Source: Agarophyton chilense
Taxonomy: Eukaryota > Rhodophyta > Florideophyceae > Gracilariales > Gracilariaceae
Assembly (NCBI GenBank): GCA_030374765.1
Contig: JARGXX010000068.1
Coordinates: forward strand, 1,240,001 to 1,304,000
Reading direction: 5' to 3'
Length of the DNA: 64,000 nucleotides
Shown here: one piece after another, positions 1 through 9,900 of the stretch
Layout: each line of letters starts with the position of its first letter
Position numbering within the stretch: the first letter of the stretch is position 1
The notes under the pieces: model-generated
Database searches by the model: none
Seen by the model: only the letters and a program-made list of their open reading frames with translations
Told to the model about the DNA's origin: nothing
Made by a program: the position numbers and the translations under genes

Positions 1-1462
1 TTGACTCTGGACTATGATGTCCATTACCCGTTGGAAGGTTGCTGGTATATTCTTTGATCCAAATGGCATACGAGTGAATCTGAACAGACCTTCATGGGTG
101 GTGAAGGTTGTCAGCCCTCTCGCATCATCGGCCAAAGGGATTTACCAATATCCAGTGTTAGCGTCCAGTGTAGTGGGAAATACGACAGTTTCGGCTAAGG
201 AATCAAGAAAGTCATCCATGCGGGGTATCCAGTATGAGTCCCTCTTGGTTACTGCGTTCAGCTTCCTGTGGTCGACAAAGAACCTGACGGAGCCATCCTT
301 TTTCGCCACGAGGACAAGGGGACTTGCCCATTCGGTTTGGTTCGGAGGCCCAGCTATATGACTTGAGCTTTGCGCATCTTGTCCATCTGGTCGGCGACAA
401 TTTCCCTACCCTTCTTAAGGCTTGTAAGGTATGGGTGCTTGAACTGTGGTCTAGCGTTATCCTGAAGGTCAACGAGGTTTATAGTGAGTCTAATTTTGCC
501 CAATCTACCTGACCACATGGCCTGGTATTCCTTGAGGAGATCAAGTACCTGGGGCCTATAGGATTCGAATTCTGCGTCGATAGCGACCGTCCCCTCCCAA
601 GAGTTGACATCCTCGTCGGGAGTTCTGGTTGAAAAGTTATCCGATTGGGCATTCCAAATCGCCACAGGGGCAGGTAGAGTGATGCCAATCAATCTACTTT
701 TAAGTAACCGTACGGGCCTATCTCGGAAGTTGCTGATCGTGGCCTGTTGGAGCGGCTGTCTATTACTCCATTGGCCATTAAGGAAAGGTGCTTCAGAACC
801 TTTTTTGGGTGGTTCTGTATTGCCACGAGACCTGAGAACTGGAAATGGACCGATACGGTGATCTGGGTCATCGGGGGTATCGTCATGGCTTTCGATAAGC
901 GAACCTTATTGGACTTAATATCTTCAGAGATAATTGCCCGTTTGCGGCTAGCTTCTGGCCCTGGGGCGTAACCAGTTATGGAGATGGAAGGGGCGCGATA
1001 GAACACGACTTTTCTAATGCCTGGATAGGTAGCCTTAAGGTATCTATCGATAGAGAAGGTCCTTAGGATTGCTTCAGCGCCCAAGTTAGGACATACAAGG
1101 AACCACGTGCGGGCTTTCAATAGTCCTAATTGTAGGTAAAGTGGTACTATTCCTTTAATTTCCATTGGTCTACGTGATGCATCGGTAATCCTGGGGGTCT
1201 TCCTTGCCTGAACGAAATCTTGCCAACCCAGTGGGAGTAGCTTGGGATGGACCAAGTTGGGACCAGCGCCTGTTTCCAATACAGCTGTGGTCACTCTAGA
1301 GTTGTTGAAACGAAGTCCCATGGTTACTCGAACTGTATAATTCTCTTTCCTAAGGATACAGACAGGGTCTGTTCTGTGTTCTAATTCCGGTTCATCCTGA
1401 GGGGTCCATTGTGGGTGGTTTGTATTGGGAGGTGAGGAGCTCCTTGTCTCCTGACCGTCCAA
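1..1462 (-). pseudogene. Ty3/gypsy pol fragment (protease and reverse transcriptase), element 1
   Basis: Decayed pol of a minus-strand LTR retrotransposon that leaves the window at position 1. The upstream part (about 1462-689) reads as the retropepsin region, with the motif LETGAGPN in place of the usual DTGA. About 130 residues further on lies the conserved IPPM...VSV segment also present in the 9.6-kb element near 55 kb. The part below about 692 is reverse transcriptase: KDGSVRFFVDHRKLNAVTKR, a GYW motif and FRFTRMPFGSKN. A frameshift near 360-350 and an in-frame stop after the GYW codons break the frame. The matching gag and 5' LTR lie at 5488-7190, so the element is interrupted. Family assignment is firm; activity is excluded. 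Confidence 0.85.
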
Positions 1463-2796
1463 TTGGTTGAGTCAGGGGCTTAAAGAGGAAGGATTTGCCT
1501 CGCGTCGACCCTCTAAAAGTTTTCTGATATCGTTTCCGTTTCTTCTTGAGGATAACGTCTGTGTTCTCGGAGGTGGAAATTTACTTCCAAAAGATCTAGT
1601 ATTTTTCATGCTAGGAAGTCAGTTGTTAATCTGCGAATGTGTTAGTATGAAAGTGCTAGAAAATCTAGCAAACTAGCAAACGTCGAGGATGAGCTGAAGA
1701 CTTTCGTAGCCGAGGTTCTCCCTTCTAGCACAAGAGAACTAGCAGAGATGAATGTCAGTTACGACGTGTATTTTACCACCCCCATACTAACAAACAAGAA
1801 AGATTAGTGGATATTTTTGTCTAGAATAAACCGACTTTCTTGGCTAAGAATGGTCGCTACACTACCCTCTGGAACAGCTTTTCTGGCCCATCCTGAGCAT
1901 GGCTAATAACACTCACACCACATAGGATTCATCCCAAATTAGTACTTTCCACCCCAAAAAAACATGACAAATTACAACTCAAAAAGTAAACGCACCCTAA
2001 ACGCACCCAAGAATCGAAAAAGCACACCTTGAAATGCAACGAAACACTGAACAGCAAAAAACAGTCAGTCACATTCTGCAATTCAAGCTTTGCAAAAAGC
2101 AAACGAATCTCTTCAAACCTTCCATGTTTCCATCCTGCACGCGTTCTCTAACCTAATTCACACACATAAACACACACACACACACAAGCCTAAACCAGAT
2201 CATGGGATCACTTCTTCGACACCATCACTGCAGATAAATAAAACTTCCCACTTCCTGAATCCACTCCGAAAAGAAATTGAGTAACAAACCGATTCCTCAT
2301 ACATCGCTCAGCACTGCACATTCGTTCAACAGTTAGAATACAAACAGAACAAGAAAAAATGCCCGTTACGTACCCCGCCTTTTACTGCCGGTCTCTACAC
2401 TCGCGATGACGTGGAGATTAGCAGCGCCGATCGCTCACATAGCGCCAAAGGCGCAATCCGCACAGCCGAGCAGTATCGAAGACATGAGGCACCCATATGC
2501 CACGCACGCCATCTAACCCCTCTAAACAATCTCGCCACCGGTCCCGATTCCTCCTAATTTTTTCGCCCAAAATCAAAAACAAGCTCCCACGATTCACACT
2601 AGTTCTCCCGCAGTGCCTCTTTGCACGCTACGAAACCTTTAACGTAAAATGTTCTGCCTTTCATGCACCGTGGGGAGGTGGAGAGTATAGCTTTCAATAA
2701 ATCTTCCCCACATGAAGTATCATTCAAAACTATACTTTCCGCTTAACGTTTTCACATCCTCCCATCTCCATACAGGTCCTCTCCCGTCATGCCGTC
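1463..2796. other. AT-rich interval without a recognisable gene
   Basis: This lies between the pol and gag halves of element 1. I see only short unsupported frames and a CA-rich simple repeat at about 2158-2188. It is probably part of the sequence inserted into, or rearranged with, element 1. Confidence 0.5.
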
Positions 2797-3279
2797 TTGC
2801 TGCTTTCCCGGTTGCTTCTATCGCTTAAACTTCCTCTACACCCTCTCCAAGCATCAAAAAACGCTGTCGACACGAGAAAACCTCTATCCCCTAAGTCTTC
2901 CAAACCCCCCAGAGCGGTTTCACGCTCTCTCCACGCACCAAAAAACCATGCATCCAAACCTCCCAAAGCGCCTCCGTTCGTGTCTTAAACCGCCCCTCCG
3001 ATAACGTAGCACTCCAAGACGACGACCCATATCACTCCAACCAAATCGCTCTCGCAACACGTTCCGGAGATGCAGCTGATATGCTCCACACTGCTTCCCC
3101 CTCTGCATCCCCCCCGACACCCACCCCCTCCTCCTCCGCGAACCACACCCTTCATCAGATGGCCATTTCGATCTCCTCCATCGCCACCAAACTCGGAAAG
3201 CGAACAGCGGACGAACTCATCCACATCCTCAAGGCCCCCTCCTTCTCACTCTCAAACTTCCAGCAGTCTATCTCCTAGG
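2797..3279 (+). pseudogene. Decayed ORF of unknown origin
   Basis: A C-rich, coding-like stretch. From about 2950 to the TAG at 3277-3279 one frame reads RVLNRPSDNVALQDDDP, then a Ser/Pro/Thr-rich linker, then ATKLGKRTADELIHILKAP. Upstream of about 2960 the more protein-like reading is in another frame (Lys/Pro/Ser-rich), which suggests a frameshift. I do not recognise the family. Its position inside interrupted element 1 suggests transposon cargo or a gene fragment, but that is inference. Confidence 0.3.
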
Positions 3280-3663
3280 CGTCTCAATGCCTACAGCTCC
3301 ACTCTAAACTATTCTAGAACACCATAGGCTCCATCGGATTCAAAACCTCCATCATGGTGTAGCGTGAGCTTCCAGGGGTCCCTGTGGCTCGTTGCTGTGC
3401 CCTGTTAGTCATTCTTTCGGATCGCCGCACGCGGTAATTTTCTTCCCTTAAGGCTAGGAGGTTTTAGCGTGCGTTCTCAGGCAGATACCTCGTGCAGTCA
3501 CATGGTTGGACCATTGAAAAGCAGAGGAAGCAAGCACTCGGGGAGCGAACAAAAACGTCCTTGCGGGGCGGAAAGACAGATTACTTGGGTGTGGGTGGTC
3601 CAGTGGTCGCTGTAGTTCCCTGGGAGGTATATGATGGGGGCCCGGACGGAAGAGCACTGAAAT

Positions 3664-4062
3664 TTATCGTGAGGACATCTTTCGAATTGGCGTAATGGAG
3701 TGATGCATCCATGTCCGGTTCCGTGGAGCTAACCCAATGGGCTTGGTGGGGTTTACGCAATAGAGTTGCGTGTTCTCTGGATAAATCAGCGCCTCACCTG
3801 GAAGTCCTGTTGGTTTTGCCATAACCCTCGGCGTAGGTAAAGAGCCTTCGGAAGGAGTTATATGGGTTTTCGTGTGGTAATCGCGCACATGCGTCCGAAT
3901 GGCAGGGAGTAATCCCGTGATGATAAGCCGTCCTTTGGAGAATACGTTTTAACATCGGTAAGCCTTCTTCCATAGGTCGTCGGCGAAAGCCTATTCGGTC
4001 ATGTTGGAGCTCTGCCTAAAGGAGATTACTGCCTGGTTGGCATCCATTATAACGTCATCCAT
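3664..4062 (-). pseudogene. Gag-like relic nested in element 1
   Basis: One minus-strand frame runs from an ATG at 4062 through MDDVIMDANQAVISF, AFADDLWKKAYRC and GRLIITGLLPAIRTHVRDYH to KMSSR. It is broken by two internal stops (TAG near 3992, TAA near 3950) and closed by a TAA at 3664. The spacing of aromatic and basic residues and the LLPAIR segment resemble capsid regions of LTR-retrotransposon gag proteins. The ATG lies downstream of an LTR-like leader with a TATA box (4477-4484), as expected for a 5' end. No pol is visible behind it. It is likely the stump of a different element nested in element 1; the gag identity is an inference. Confidence 0.4.
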
Positions 4063-4510
4063 GGTGTAGACGCCATTTTCTGGGCTGCTAATAGCGCGGG
4101 TGGTGACAGACCCAGTAGAACGAAATGCCAGGGGGTACCAGTCTACAACCGTAGACAGAACGACAGAGGCCGGCGGAAACGGCCAACCAGTAAAGGCCCA
4201 GGGAGCACAATCAAACGATACAACCACTCCGAAGAACACCTACGAGCGCCCGCAAGCCACTGCAGGGCTGCACTCGTAGTGGGGAAAGGTTGATGCTAAA
4301 GACGGCGGGAGACCAAGCCGCCAAGGAAAGTGAAAGGGGGAAGCAGGGCAGAGAGAGAAACGGTTGATGGCAAAAGAGGCCCGGACAGGGCTGAGAGAAG
4401 CGAGGGTGCCCCAGGAGCTTCCGGGGAAAAGTGGTCTCCCCCCGCAGAGTTGGCGCCGAAGCGCTCGGCTCGGGGGTTTATATAGACGATCAGAATATTG
4501 CATAAACTCC
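4063..4510 (-). repeat. LTR-like leader upstream of the gag relic
   Basis: A minus-strand segment with a TATA box near its upstream end, a pyrimidine-rich stretch, and a run of about 400 bases to the gag-like ATG. No second copy occurs in the window, so LTR status and exact ends cannot be shown. It could be any promoter-plus-leader. Confidence 0.3.
4477..4484 (-). promoter_or_regulatory. TATA box TATATAAA
   Basis: A perfect TATATAAA on the minus strand, followed by a GC-rich leader and then the decayed gag-like frame starting at 4062. Confidence 0.4.
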
Positions 4511-4717
4511 ACTCATGCATAAGACAAAGCCCAAAAGCTACACCCGTAGCCTTGAATTTGGGACGTCTTCTAGTAGACCTCCCTAAGAAAGGCTCTGTCT
4601 ATTCTGATGACGTCCATATAATACGTGGTTGGAATCTGGAATCACCAGTTCCACCGTTTCATCCAAATATGAATCCTACAACCTTGATTCGAGAGATGAC
4701 CTGACGACGATACCGAC

Positions 4718-5335
4718 TCATCCAGCCGCAAGCTGGTATACGCGCCGGTGTTGGACCTTTAAGCCGAAGAATTGGACAGTGAAGTGGACCAGAGCGTCAC
4801 CCATGCGTCCGTGGAAGCGGTTGTAGACCAGTTCCAACTGGTCGTGGACGACGCTATGCTTGGCCACCCTCAACCTGACAACGCGGTCGAAGTCGACGCA
4901 GTGCGTTGCGGCGACGCAGCCTGCTTGGGCGCCACAGCGCGGTTGGGCAGGCGACGCTGTGAGAGGGACGGAGGCGGTGGAGGCGAAGGCCGCGAAGGCG
5001 GAGGCCATGGAGGCGGACAACAAAGAGGCCGAAGAGGCTGTTGGGGCGCAGAAAAGGGAGAGGGGTCATGCGCGCTGCGACGGCAGAGCGACGATGGGGC
5101 GCTTGACGAAGCGCGGCAGGTTGGTGATGCAGGCGCAAGGGCGGCCGAAAGCTGCGACGACAGCGGGGAGCCAGACGGTGCTGGGGGGCGGCGGTGGCCG
5201 AGGAAGAAGGGGCAAACAGAGGAAGACGGAGATGGCGCCGCGGACGGTCGCGGCGCCGTCTTGGGTGATGGAGACCGGTAAGGGCGTCTGGCCGGTTTTG
5301 GAACGGGGTGGTGTGTTTTGAAGCGAATCTCAATC
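4718..5335 (-). pseudogene. GC-rich coding-like island, possibly a captured gene fragment
   Basis: On the minus strand one frame has strong G/C at third codon positions, like the genes of the central island and unlike the surrounding transposon sequence. It reads VPKTGQTPLPVSITQDGAATV, then VAAFGRPCACITNLPRFVKR, is broken by one TGA near 5072, then continues with an Ala/Ser stretch to VHDQLELVYNRFHGRMGDAL and VYQLAAG before a TGA at 4718. I recognise no family. It lies between interrupted gag (ending at about 5488) and the LTR-like leader. Codon bias suggests a former host gene piece; a chance open frame in CpG-rich DNA remains possible. Confidence 0.35.
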
Positions 5336-5411
5336 TCGAGATTCGCTTCCACTTCCACCATCCCAACTGGCCGTTCCACACCAACCAATCATCGGTGAGG
5401 AAGTCCCAGGT

Positions 5412-5475
5412 GCAGGGACAGGGGGATTGCTCCGGTCCACAGGACAGGTACCGGGAGACATCCCCCTGTCCTTGC
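5412..5475. repeat. Imperfect inverted repeat (16-bp arms)
   Basis: GCAGGGACAGGGGGAT at 5412-5427 pairs with ATCCCCCTGTCCTTGC at 5460-5475 (15 of 16), with a 32-bp loop. It sits about 12 bp from the point where element 1 gag similarity stops (about 5488), so it may mark the end of the inserted DNA. Confidence 0.6.
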
Positions 5476-5487
5476 TGGGCGGTTACA

Positions 5488-6709
5488 CGTGGCGTAAGTT
5501 TCCAAGAGGTAATGAACTACCTAAGGGTATGACCTGAAGAGCTCACGGTCTTGACCATCCACGAGGTTAGTTGTACAAGATATCTTCGAAAGCACTCGGT
5601 CACGCGCCAGTCCTGTAAGGAAGAATTGGAAAAGGTACAGAGCGGCGCCCTCGCGGATAACGTTCTGATCTCAGACCGTACGGAACAAACTGAGAAACCT
5701 AAGGACAACAATGGGATCGAAACCCGAGAACTTGTCCGTAATGGTTAGTTGCATCAGTTTGGCCCATTTGGCGACTCTTCGAGCCACCGAACCAGAAGAT
5801 TTCGGGGACCTGTCGGCCAGCCGGTAATTCCTGTAGTCTAGCACCTTAAGGAAAAGTTCGTTTGTGGTTGTCAGTGTGTTGAGACCTCGAACGGCAGCTC
5901 CATCCAGTTCCGAGTCGGTCGTTTCAGTCGAGGCCGATTCGGAATCACTCGTGTCCGAATGGTCTCTTCTTTTGCTTCTTCTGATCTTCTTTCCCCTGCG
6001 GTTACTTCGTTTCTTTCAAGCGGAATTCGGACCAAAAGGATCCATCTCTCTATCAGATCCGATGGAGCCCTGAGGTCGCTGTACCTTATATTGTCATTTG
6101 GGAAGGGCAATCTGTCTCTCTTCTAGACGCGGAGCCTCTCTGCTCCTAGAATGTCTTTCCATTGGATTTTCCTGATGGTGTTCCCGGCGAAGGGCGGGTA
6201 ATATCGCGACTTCTGGTTCCCATATGGTCAGCGATCTCCGTAGCGATTCGCATGCCCACAATGGAATCCAAATGGGCTGAGCAGAGCTCACGGAGACGGG
6301 TCCAGAGAAGGTTAGCAGGCCCTGTAGGAATATTCTGTGTAATTTCTTCGGTCTTGCGCGGTTCTACTTGTGGTGTTCCTGGCCTAGAGATGGCCCTGGT
6401 GAGGCGTTCTTGTAAACGCGCTGCTACCGTGGGTTCTCGGCGAATCCTTTCAGGGTCGTCCAGGGGATTCAGTACTCCCTGTGGCAGGCTTCTCGTGCTC
6501 ATGCGGTAGCTAACATTATCAACATGAGGTTCAGGCGACATCTTCGGCGTTGCAGTGGAAACTTTTCCTGCCTTGGGAGTCCTATGGTCTGGTCGGTGGG
6601 TTGTGTTTCCTGCGTCCATAATGGCGGGTGCTTCTGTACTTCTGTTCCGTTGGGGAATTAAACCGAATGTTAGAATCCGGATAATTTTTCGTTCCAGTGG
6701 TCTGTTCAA
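5488..6709 (-). pseudogene. Gag of element 1 (N-terminal and capsid parts, truncated)
   Basis: It encodes the start of a gypsy gag. Order on the minus strand: a Pro/Arg-rich N-terminal region with a helical segment near GPANLLWTRLRELCSAH; a basic linker RRGKKIRRSKRRDHSD followed by Ser/Asp/Glu; then the capsid segment LFLKVLDYRNYRL, LYLFQFFLTGLARDRVL and VVHYLLETYAT. The 9.6-kb element has the same architecture (DYRTYRL, MWLFQFYLKQQ, VVNFLLETYAT). Frameshifts near 6130 and in-frame stops, including a TAG at 5521, disrupt it. Similarity ends abruptly after YAT at about 5488. No good ATG opens the frame at 6709, so the true start is probably further in. Confidence 0.75.
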
Positions 6710-6723
6710 TTATTACGAGAGGA

Positions 6724-6741
6724 TTCTAAGTCGGGAGACCA
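6724..6741 (-). other. Primer-binding site, element 1
   Basis: On the minus strand, three bases after the 5' LTR, the sequence reads TGGTCTCCCGACTTAGAA. The 9.6-kb element has TGGTCTACCGACTTAGAA at the same offset (17 of 18 identical). It begins with TGG, the complement of a tRNA CCA end. Confidence 0.7.
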
Positions 6742-6744
6742 TAG

Positions 6745-7190
6745 TGTAAAGCAATGACTGGTAGGTCAGCGTACTGGTCTCAACCGGAGGTAGCGTGGTC
6801 GAGCGGGTCCTAAGGTTCGAATCCTTGACGGTGGCACTCCCAGAGTACTTGGTGCAATGGGCTGGCGTTTACTGCGTAGTCCTTCAGGTCGGAGCTACGG
6901 AAACGATGGCTTAAAGACCAATTTGTGTAACTAATATACCCAAGGAGGTTATTTAGTATCCTAACGGCGCCTACCTTACTCTAACGGAGAAGCGTCACTC
7001 GAGCCAAGTAAATAGTAAGAGCGAGGCGCTGGGATCTCCCTGGCACTGTAATGCTAATTTATTACACTAATTAAAATATATTAATGATCTAAATGAGTCC
7101 AGCTGAGGTCGGGCAGTCTACGTGGCATCTGCAAGATCCCTCAGGGCCCGGCGGCTTACAGAGCTCAACCGTTATCGTTTCTCCTTCACA
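6745..7190 (-). repeat. 5' LTR of element 1 (446 bp)
   Basis: It starts TGTAA and ends CA on the plus strand. It aligns along its whole length with 60545-60989 (445 bp), which defines both ends. It contains an AT-rich TATA-like stretch near 7070-7085 and a tRNA-like GGTTCGAATCC motif near 6813-6823. Gag lies directly inside it on the minus strand, so it is the 5' LTR. Confidence 0.88.
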
Positions 7191-7395
7191 GATTCCCCGC
7201 CATTGGACCGGCGTCCGTCATTGCGTGATTTATCGTTTCCATTTCACGATGCCATTCTGCCTGGCTTGATTGTAGTTCTAACATACGCAACTGTCCCTCC
7301 ACATCACTGTGAAGTTTCTCAATTTCTGCTGCATTCTGAAGCCTCAATTCTTCCTTTTTGACCTCATTGAGCTCTTTCAAGTTCATCTTGGTCAT
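7191..7395 (-). pseudogene. Coiled-coil ORF fragment cut off at the LTR of element 1
   Basis: Starting at an ATG at 7395, 68 codons read a Glu/Lys/Leu-rich heptad pattern (MNLKELNEVKKEELRL, AAEIEKLHSDVEGQLRML, MAGNL). The frame then meets a TGA formed by the first bases of the LTR at 7190. Element 1 thus seems to have landed in, or next to, this coding sequence. I see no continuation inside the window and do not recognise the family. Confidence 0.4.
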
Positions 7396-8731
7396 TGATT
7401 CATGGCTCAGTCATTTGTTTTAGGCAAATTAGTTGGCCAACAACAGTTTCACAACGAAGAAAGACTCCATCTCGAGAACATTTCTTGCTAATAGTCTTTT
7501 CCAGAAAAGCAAACTTCATCTCTCTGTTCTCATGACCTGAAAATCTACCCCATGACAAAAAGAATTTTAACAAATCTCGTTCAGAGCTACAGGAAACTGC
7601 AAATACCGGATTTCATCATCTGAATCATGGGGATCTGCTCATCACCGGAACAGAAAACAAAAATCAAGCGTTTTCTGTGTCAGGACATAAGAAGCGACTT
7701 GGCTTCTTTGTCTTCTTGCCTGAGTGTAGAGGAATTCTCCACGCGAACTGGTTCGGATGGCCGTGCAGGATTCCATTTTCTTGTTACATGGCTTCGTTCA
7801 ATTTGCTATGCTGAGGTTTCGGCGGCTATCTTGTTCATTCCGAAAATAAGCTGATGCATCTCGCTGGAAGGTGAAAACGCCTGCTGTTTGATCTGATTAG
7901 TAGACTGGGTTTGGAAGATTCAAACTTGTTCACCATGTGCTTCATTTTCTGCGGCGTTGCTTCGAATTGGGGCAGGAGGTCGGGTTTTCCATTCATTCTT
8001 GTTCGGTGGCGGAGAAACGCAGAACGAGCATAAATAAAGAAGTAGGGAAGAGATTTCGTTGTGAAAGCCGGTGGTGTGGATTTTATTTAAAAAGGGTATA
8101 CTGTACCATCTTGTTCGAGACGCTGAATAGATATGCAAATCGTTCTTCCTACAACCCGAACCGGATCAAGGATATACTTGCATTTTCGGTGTAATTACAG
8201 CCAGTTCTTGTCACATATTTCAGGAACGGGCCAGAAAAGTGATTTTTTTACTACGCATGATAATTGTTCGACATAAGGAGGTGATAGGATGACGGAACAC
8301 CTCCAATAGTGTGGTATAAACAAAAAAGGTAGCCAGTGGTGGAGGACCTAACGGTTCCAGGGAGTGCGGGATGTGCTCTACCTAGGAGAAGGAGATTGAG
8401 GATACCTGTAAGGTGTGGCAGCACGAGCCACTGAAGGGTGCAACAGGAATGGCGGGCGTACTGAAACCACGTTATTAGAAGGTGATTCACTGCGTACGTG
8501 GGTCCGGAAAACTGGAAAAGCACTACACTTACCTTTATGGTCGACTGTAGAAACCAAGAGGGGTAAAAGTAGTCTAGTAGGTGCTTAACTTTACAATAGT
8601 GGTCGGGGTGTCCATGGTTGGTGAGGATATATATCTCACCGGCCACCCGACCTACGGTGGGGCTCTTTGGCATGTGGCCACGGGAAGGTGTCCTTGAGGT
8701 GCGCCTCTCTATTCACTTACTCTTATCTATC
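7396..8731. other. Intergenic, no supported gene
   Basis: Two weak observations. The minus strand at about 8010-7690 reads like broken protein (MHQLIFGMNKIAAETSA, then PSEPVRVENSS) with stops between, possibly old transposon coding. Positions 8251-8673 stay open on the minus strand without any recognisable motif. Confidence 0.4.
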
Positions 8732-8860
8732 TAATACTATATTAGCGAAAAACTATACTAATTGGTAACTAAACCACTGTAGTACACGGCGCTTGCCAGC
8801 AACCATACGGGTCGAACATGTGACCATCATTACCTCCTTGGTGTAGCTTACTATAATACA
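8732..8860. repeat. Left copy of a direct repeat (LTR-like)
   Basis: It aligns with 9773-9900 in the same orientation. Shared landmarks are TTAGCGAAA, TGTAGTACACGGCGC and a common end in TACA. A polypurine tract on the minus strand follows directly, as beside a 3' LTR. Confidence 0.6.
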
Positions 8861-8873
8861 GACCCCCCTCCCA
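8861..8873 (-). other. Candidate polypurine tract
   Basis: On the minus strand TGGGAGGGGGGTC abuts the TGTATTATAG end of the left repeat. The 9.6-kb element has the same arrangement (GGAAGGGGGTC at 49454-49465). Confidence 0.5.
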
Positions 8874-9045
8874 GCGACAGCCACGCCTCGAGGCTGTACC
8901 TTAGTGAGTTTGCGAGTGCGGTAGACAACAATGCAGAAGTTGCCAGTGCGAGATGCACTATACCATTTGATAATAACGCGCGGTGAGCCGAACGTTTTCG
9001 ATCCCCGTCGAGGTGCTTGAGGTTCATCCCCCGTGGTCGTGCGTA

Positions 9046-9762
9046 ATGGCTTCGCAATTTTGCTTCCCTCGAGGGTTGCCAATGCTGGCCGGGAGTTCAT
9101 GTACCAGTCGGATTTCATCGCGTTCTCTGTTGCAAATTTCGTGTGGGTTCCGTTCCGGACGTCCGTCATACCCCGTTGGTGTTTTCTGCGTTTCTCCTTT
9201 CTTCGTCGCGCGTGACCCTCTTGGTGTCATCGTTTCCGTTCGTTTCGTCTCCCTTCTGTTTGTATACCGTATTGGTTGGCTTGCATTGGTCTGGATGCGT
9301 GCGGGTTCCTCGAAACCTCGAGGTGGCAGTCGAATGTCCGCCGAAGCGCTAACCGAGCACGGTGATGGCTCTCGACGTGTGTCCAACCCGAATACAGGTG
9401 TGGTTTTCGTTTCGGTGGGGCCGCTTCGATTCGTTCCTGCTCAATCAACGAAGAATTCGAGCACGTCCGAGGACTCATCGCACGACCGTCATGGTTTGCA
9501 CCGGGCGCGTGAGCCGACCATCGGAGGGTACATAGACCCCAGTGTCGAGGCAATACCGCGCCTGTCTGCTTCTCCATCCCTGTTGGCCACCATGTCTGGT
9601 AAGGATCCCTTCGGTTCGAACCGCAGCCGTAGTATCTCGAAGCCTCTGACCCGCTCCTGCTCTCGGGGTCGTGGTCGTCGGCAGTCCGTTACCGCTGCAG
9701 TGTTCTCTTCATCACCAATCTCTGGCAAGCCATTTGGCTCCCCTCCGGGGTCCGGACACTAA
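9046..9762 (+). CDS. Uncharacterised ORF between the direct repeats (238 aa)
   Basis: An uninterrupted plus-strand frame from the first in-frame ATG (9046) to a TAA at 9762. It fills almost the whole space between the two LTR-like repeats. The product begins with a hydrophobic, Cys/Phe/Val-rich region (about residues 1-80). It continues with a Ser/Arg-rich tail containing RSRSISKPLTRSCSRGRGRR. If the repeats are LTRs of a minus-strand element, this frame is antisense to the element, like the antisense ORFs near 50 and 62 kb. I see no clear sequence similarity to those. It could be an accidental open frame. Confidence 0.3.
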   Translation: MASQFCFPRGLPMLAGSSCTSRISSRSLLQISCGFRSGRPSYPVGVFCVSPFFVARDPLGVIVSVRFVSLLFVYRIGWLALVWMRAGSSKPRGGSRMSAEALTEHGDGSRRVSNPNTGVVFVSVGPLRFVPAQSTKNSSTSEDSSHDRHGLHRAREPTIGGYIDPSVEAIPRLSASPSLLATMSGKDPFGSNRSRSISKPLTRSCSRGRGRRQSVTAAVFSSSPISGKPFGSPPGSGH

Positions 9763-9772
9763 AACCCCCAAA

Positions 9773-9900
9773 TAATACTAAATTAGCGAAAGGCTAAGAA
9801 AATTGCTAAATAAAATACTGTAGTACACGGCGCATACCGGCAATCATCCAGGTCCATCACGTAACCTAACAACCTCATCAATGTAGCTCAATATACTACA
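9773..9900. repeat. Right copy of the direct repeat (LTR-like)
   Basis: 128 bp, matching 8732-8860. The pair bounds an internal region of only about 0.9 kb, too short for gag-pol. This suggests a non-autonomous or internally deleted LTR element. Confidence 0.6.

Noticed and set aside
6785-6840. tRNA gene in the element 1 LTR
   Set aside because: The B-box is perfect, but the A-box is only about 10 bases away and no cloverleaf can be drawn. It recurs in the second LTR as part of the repeat.
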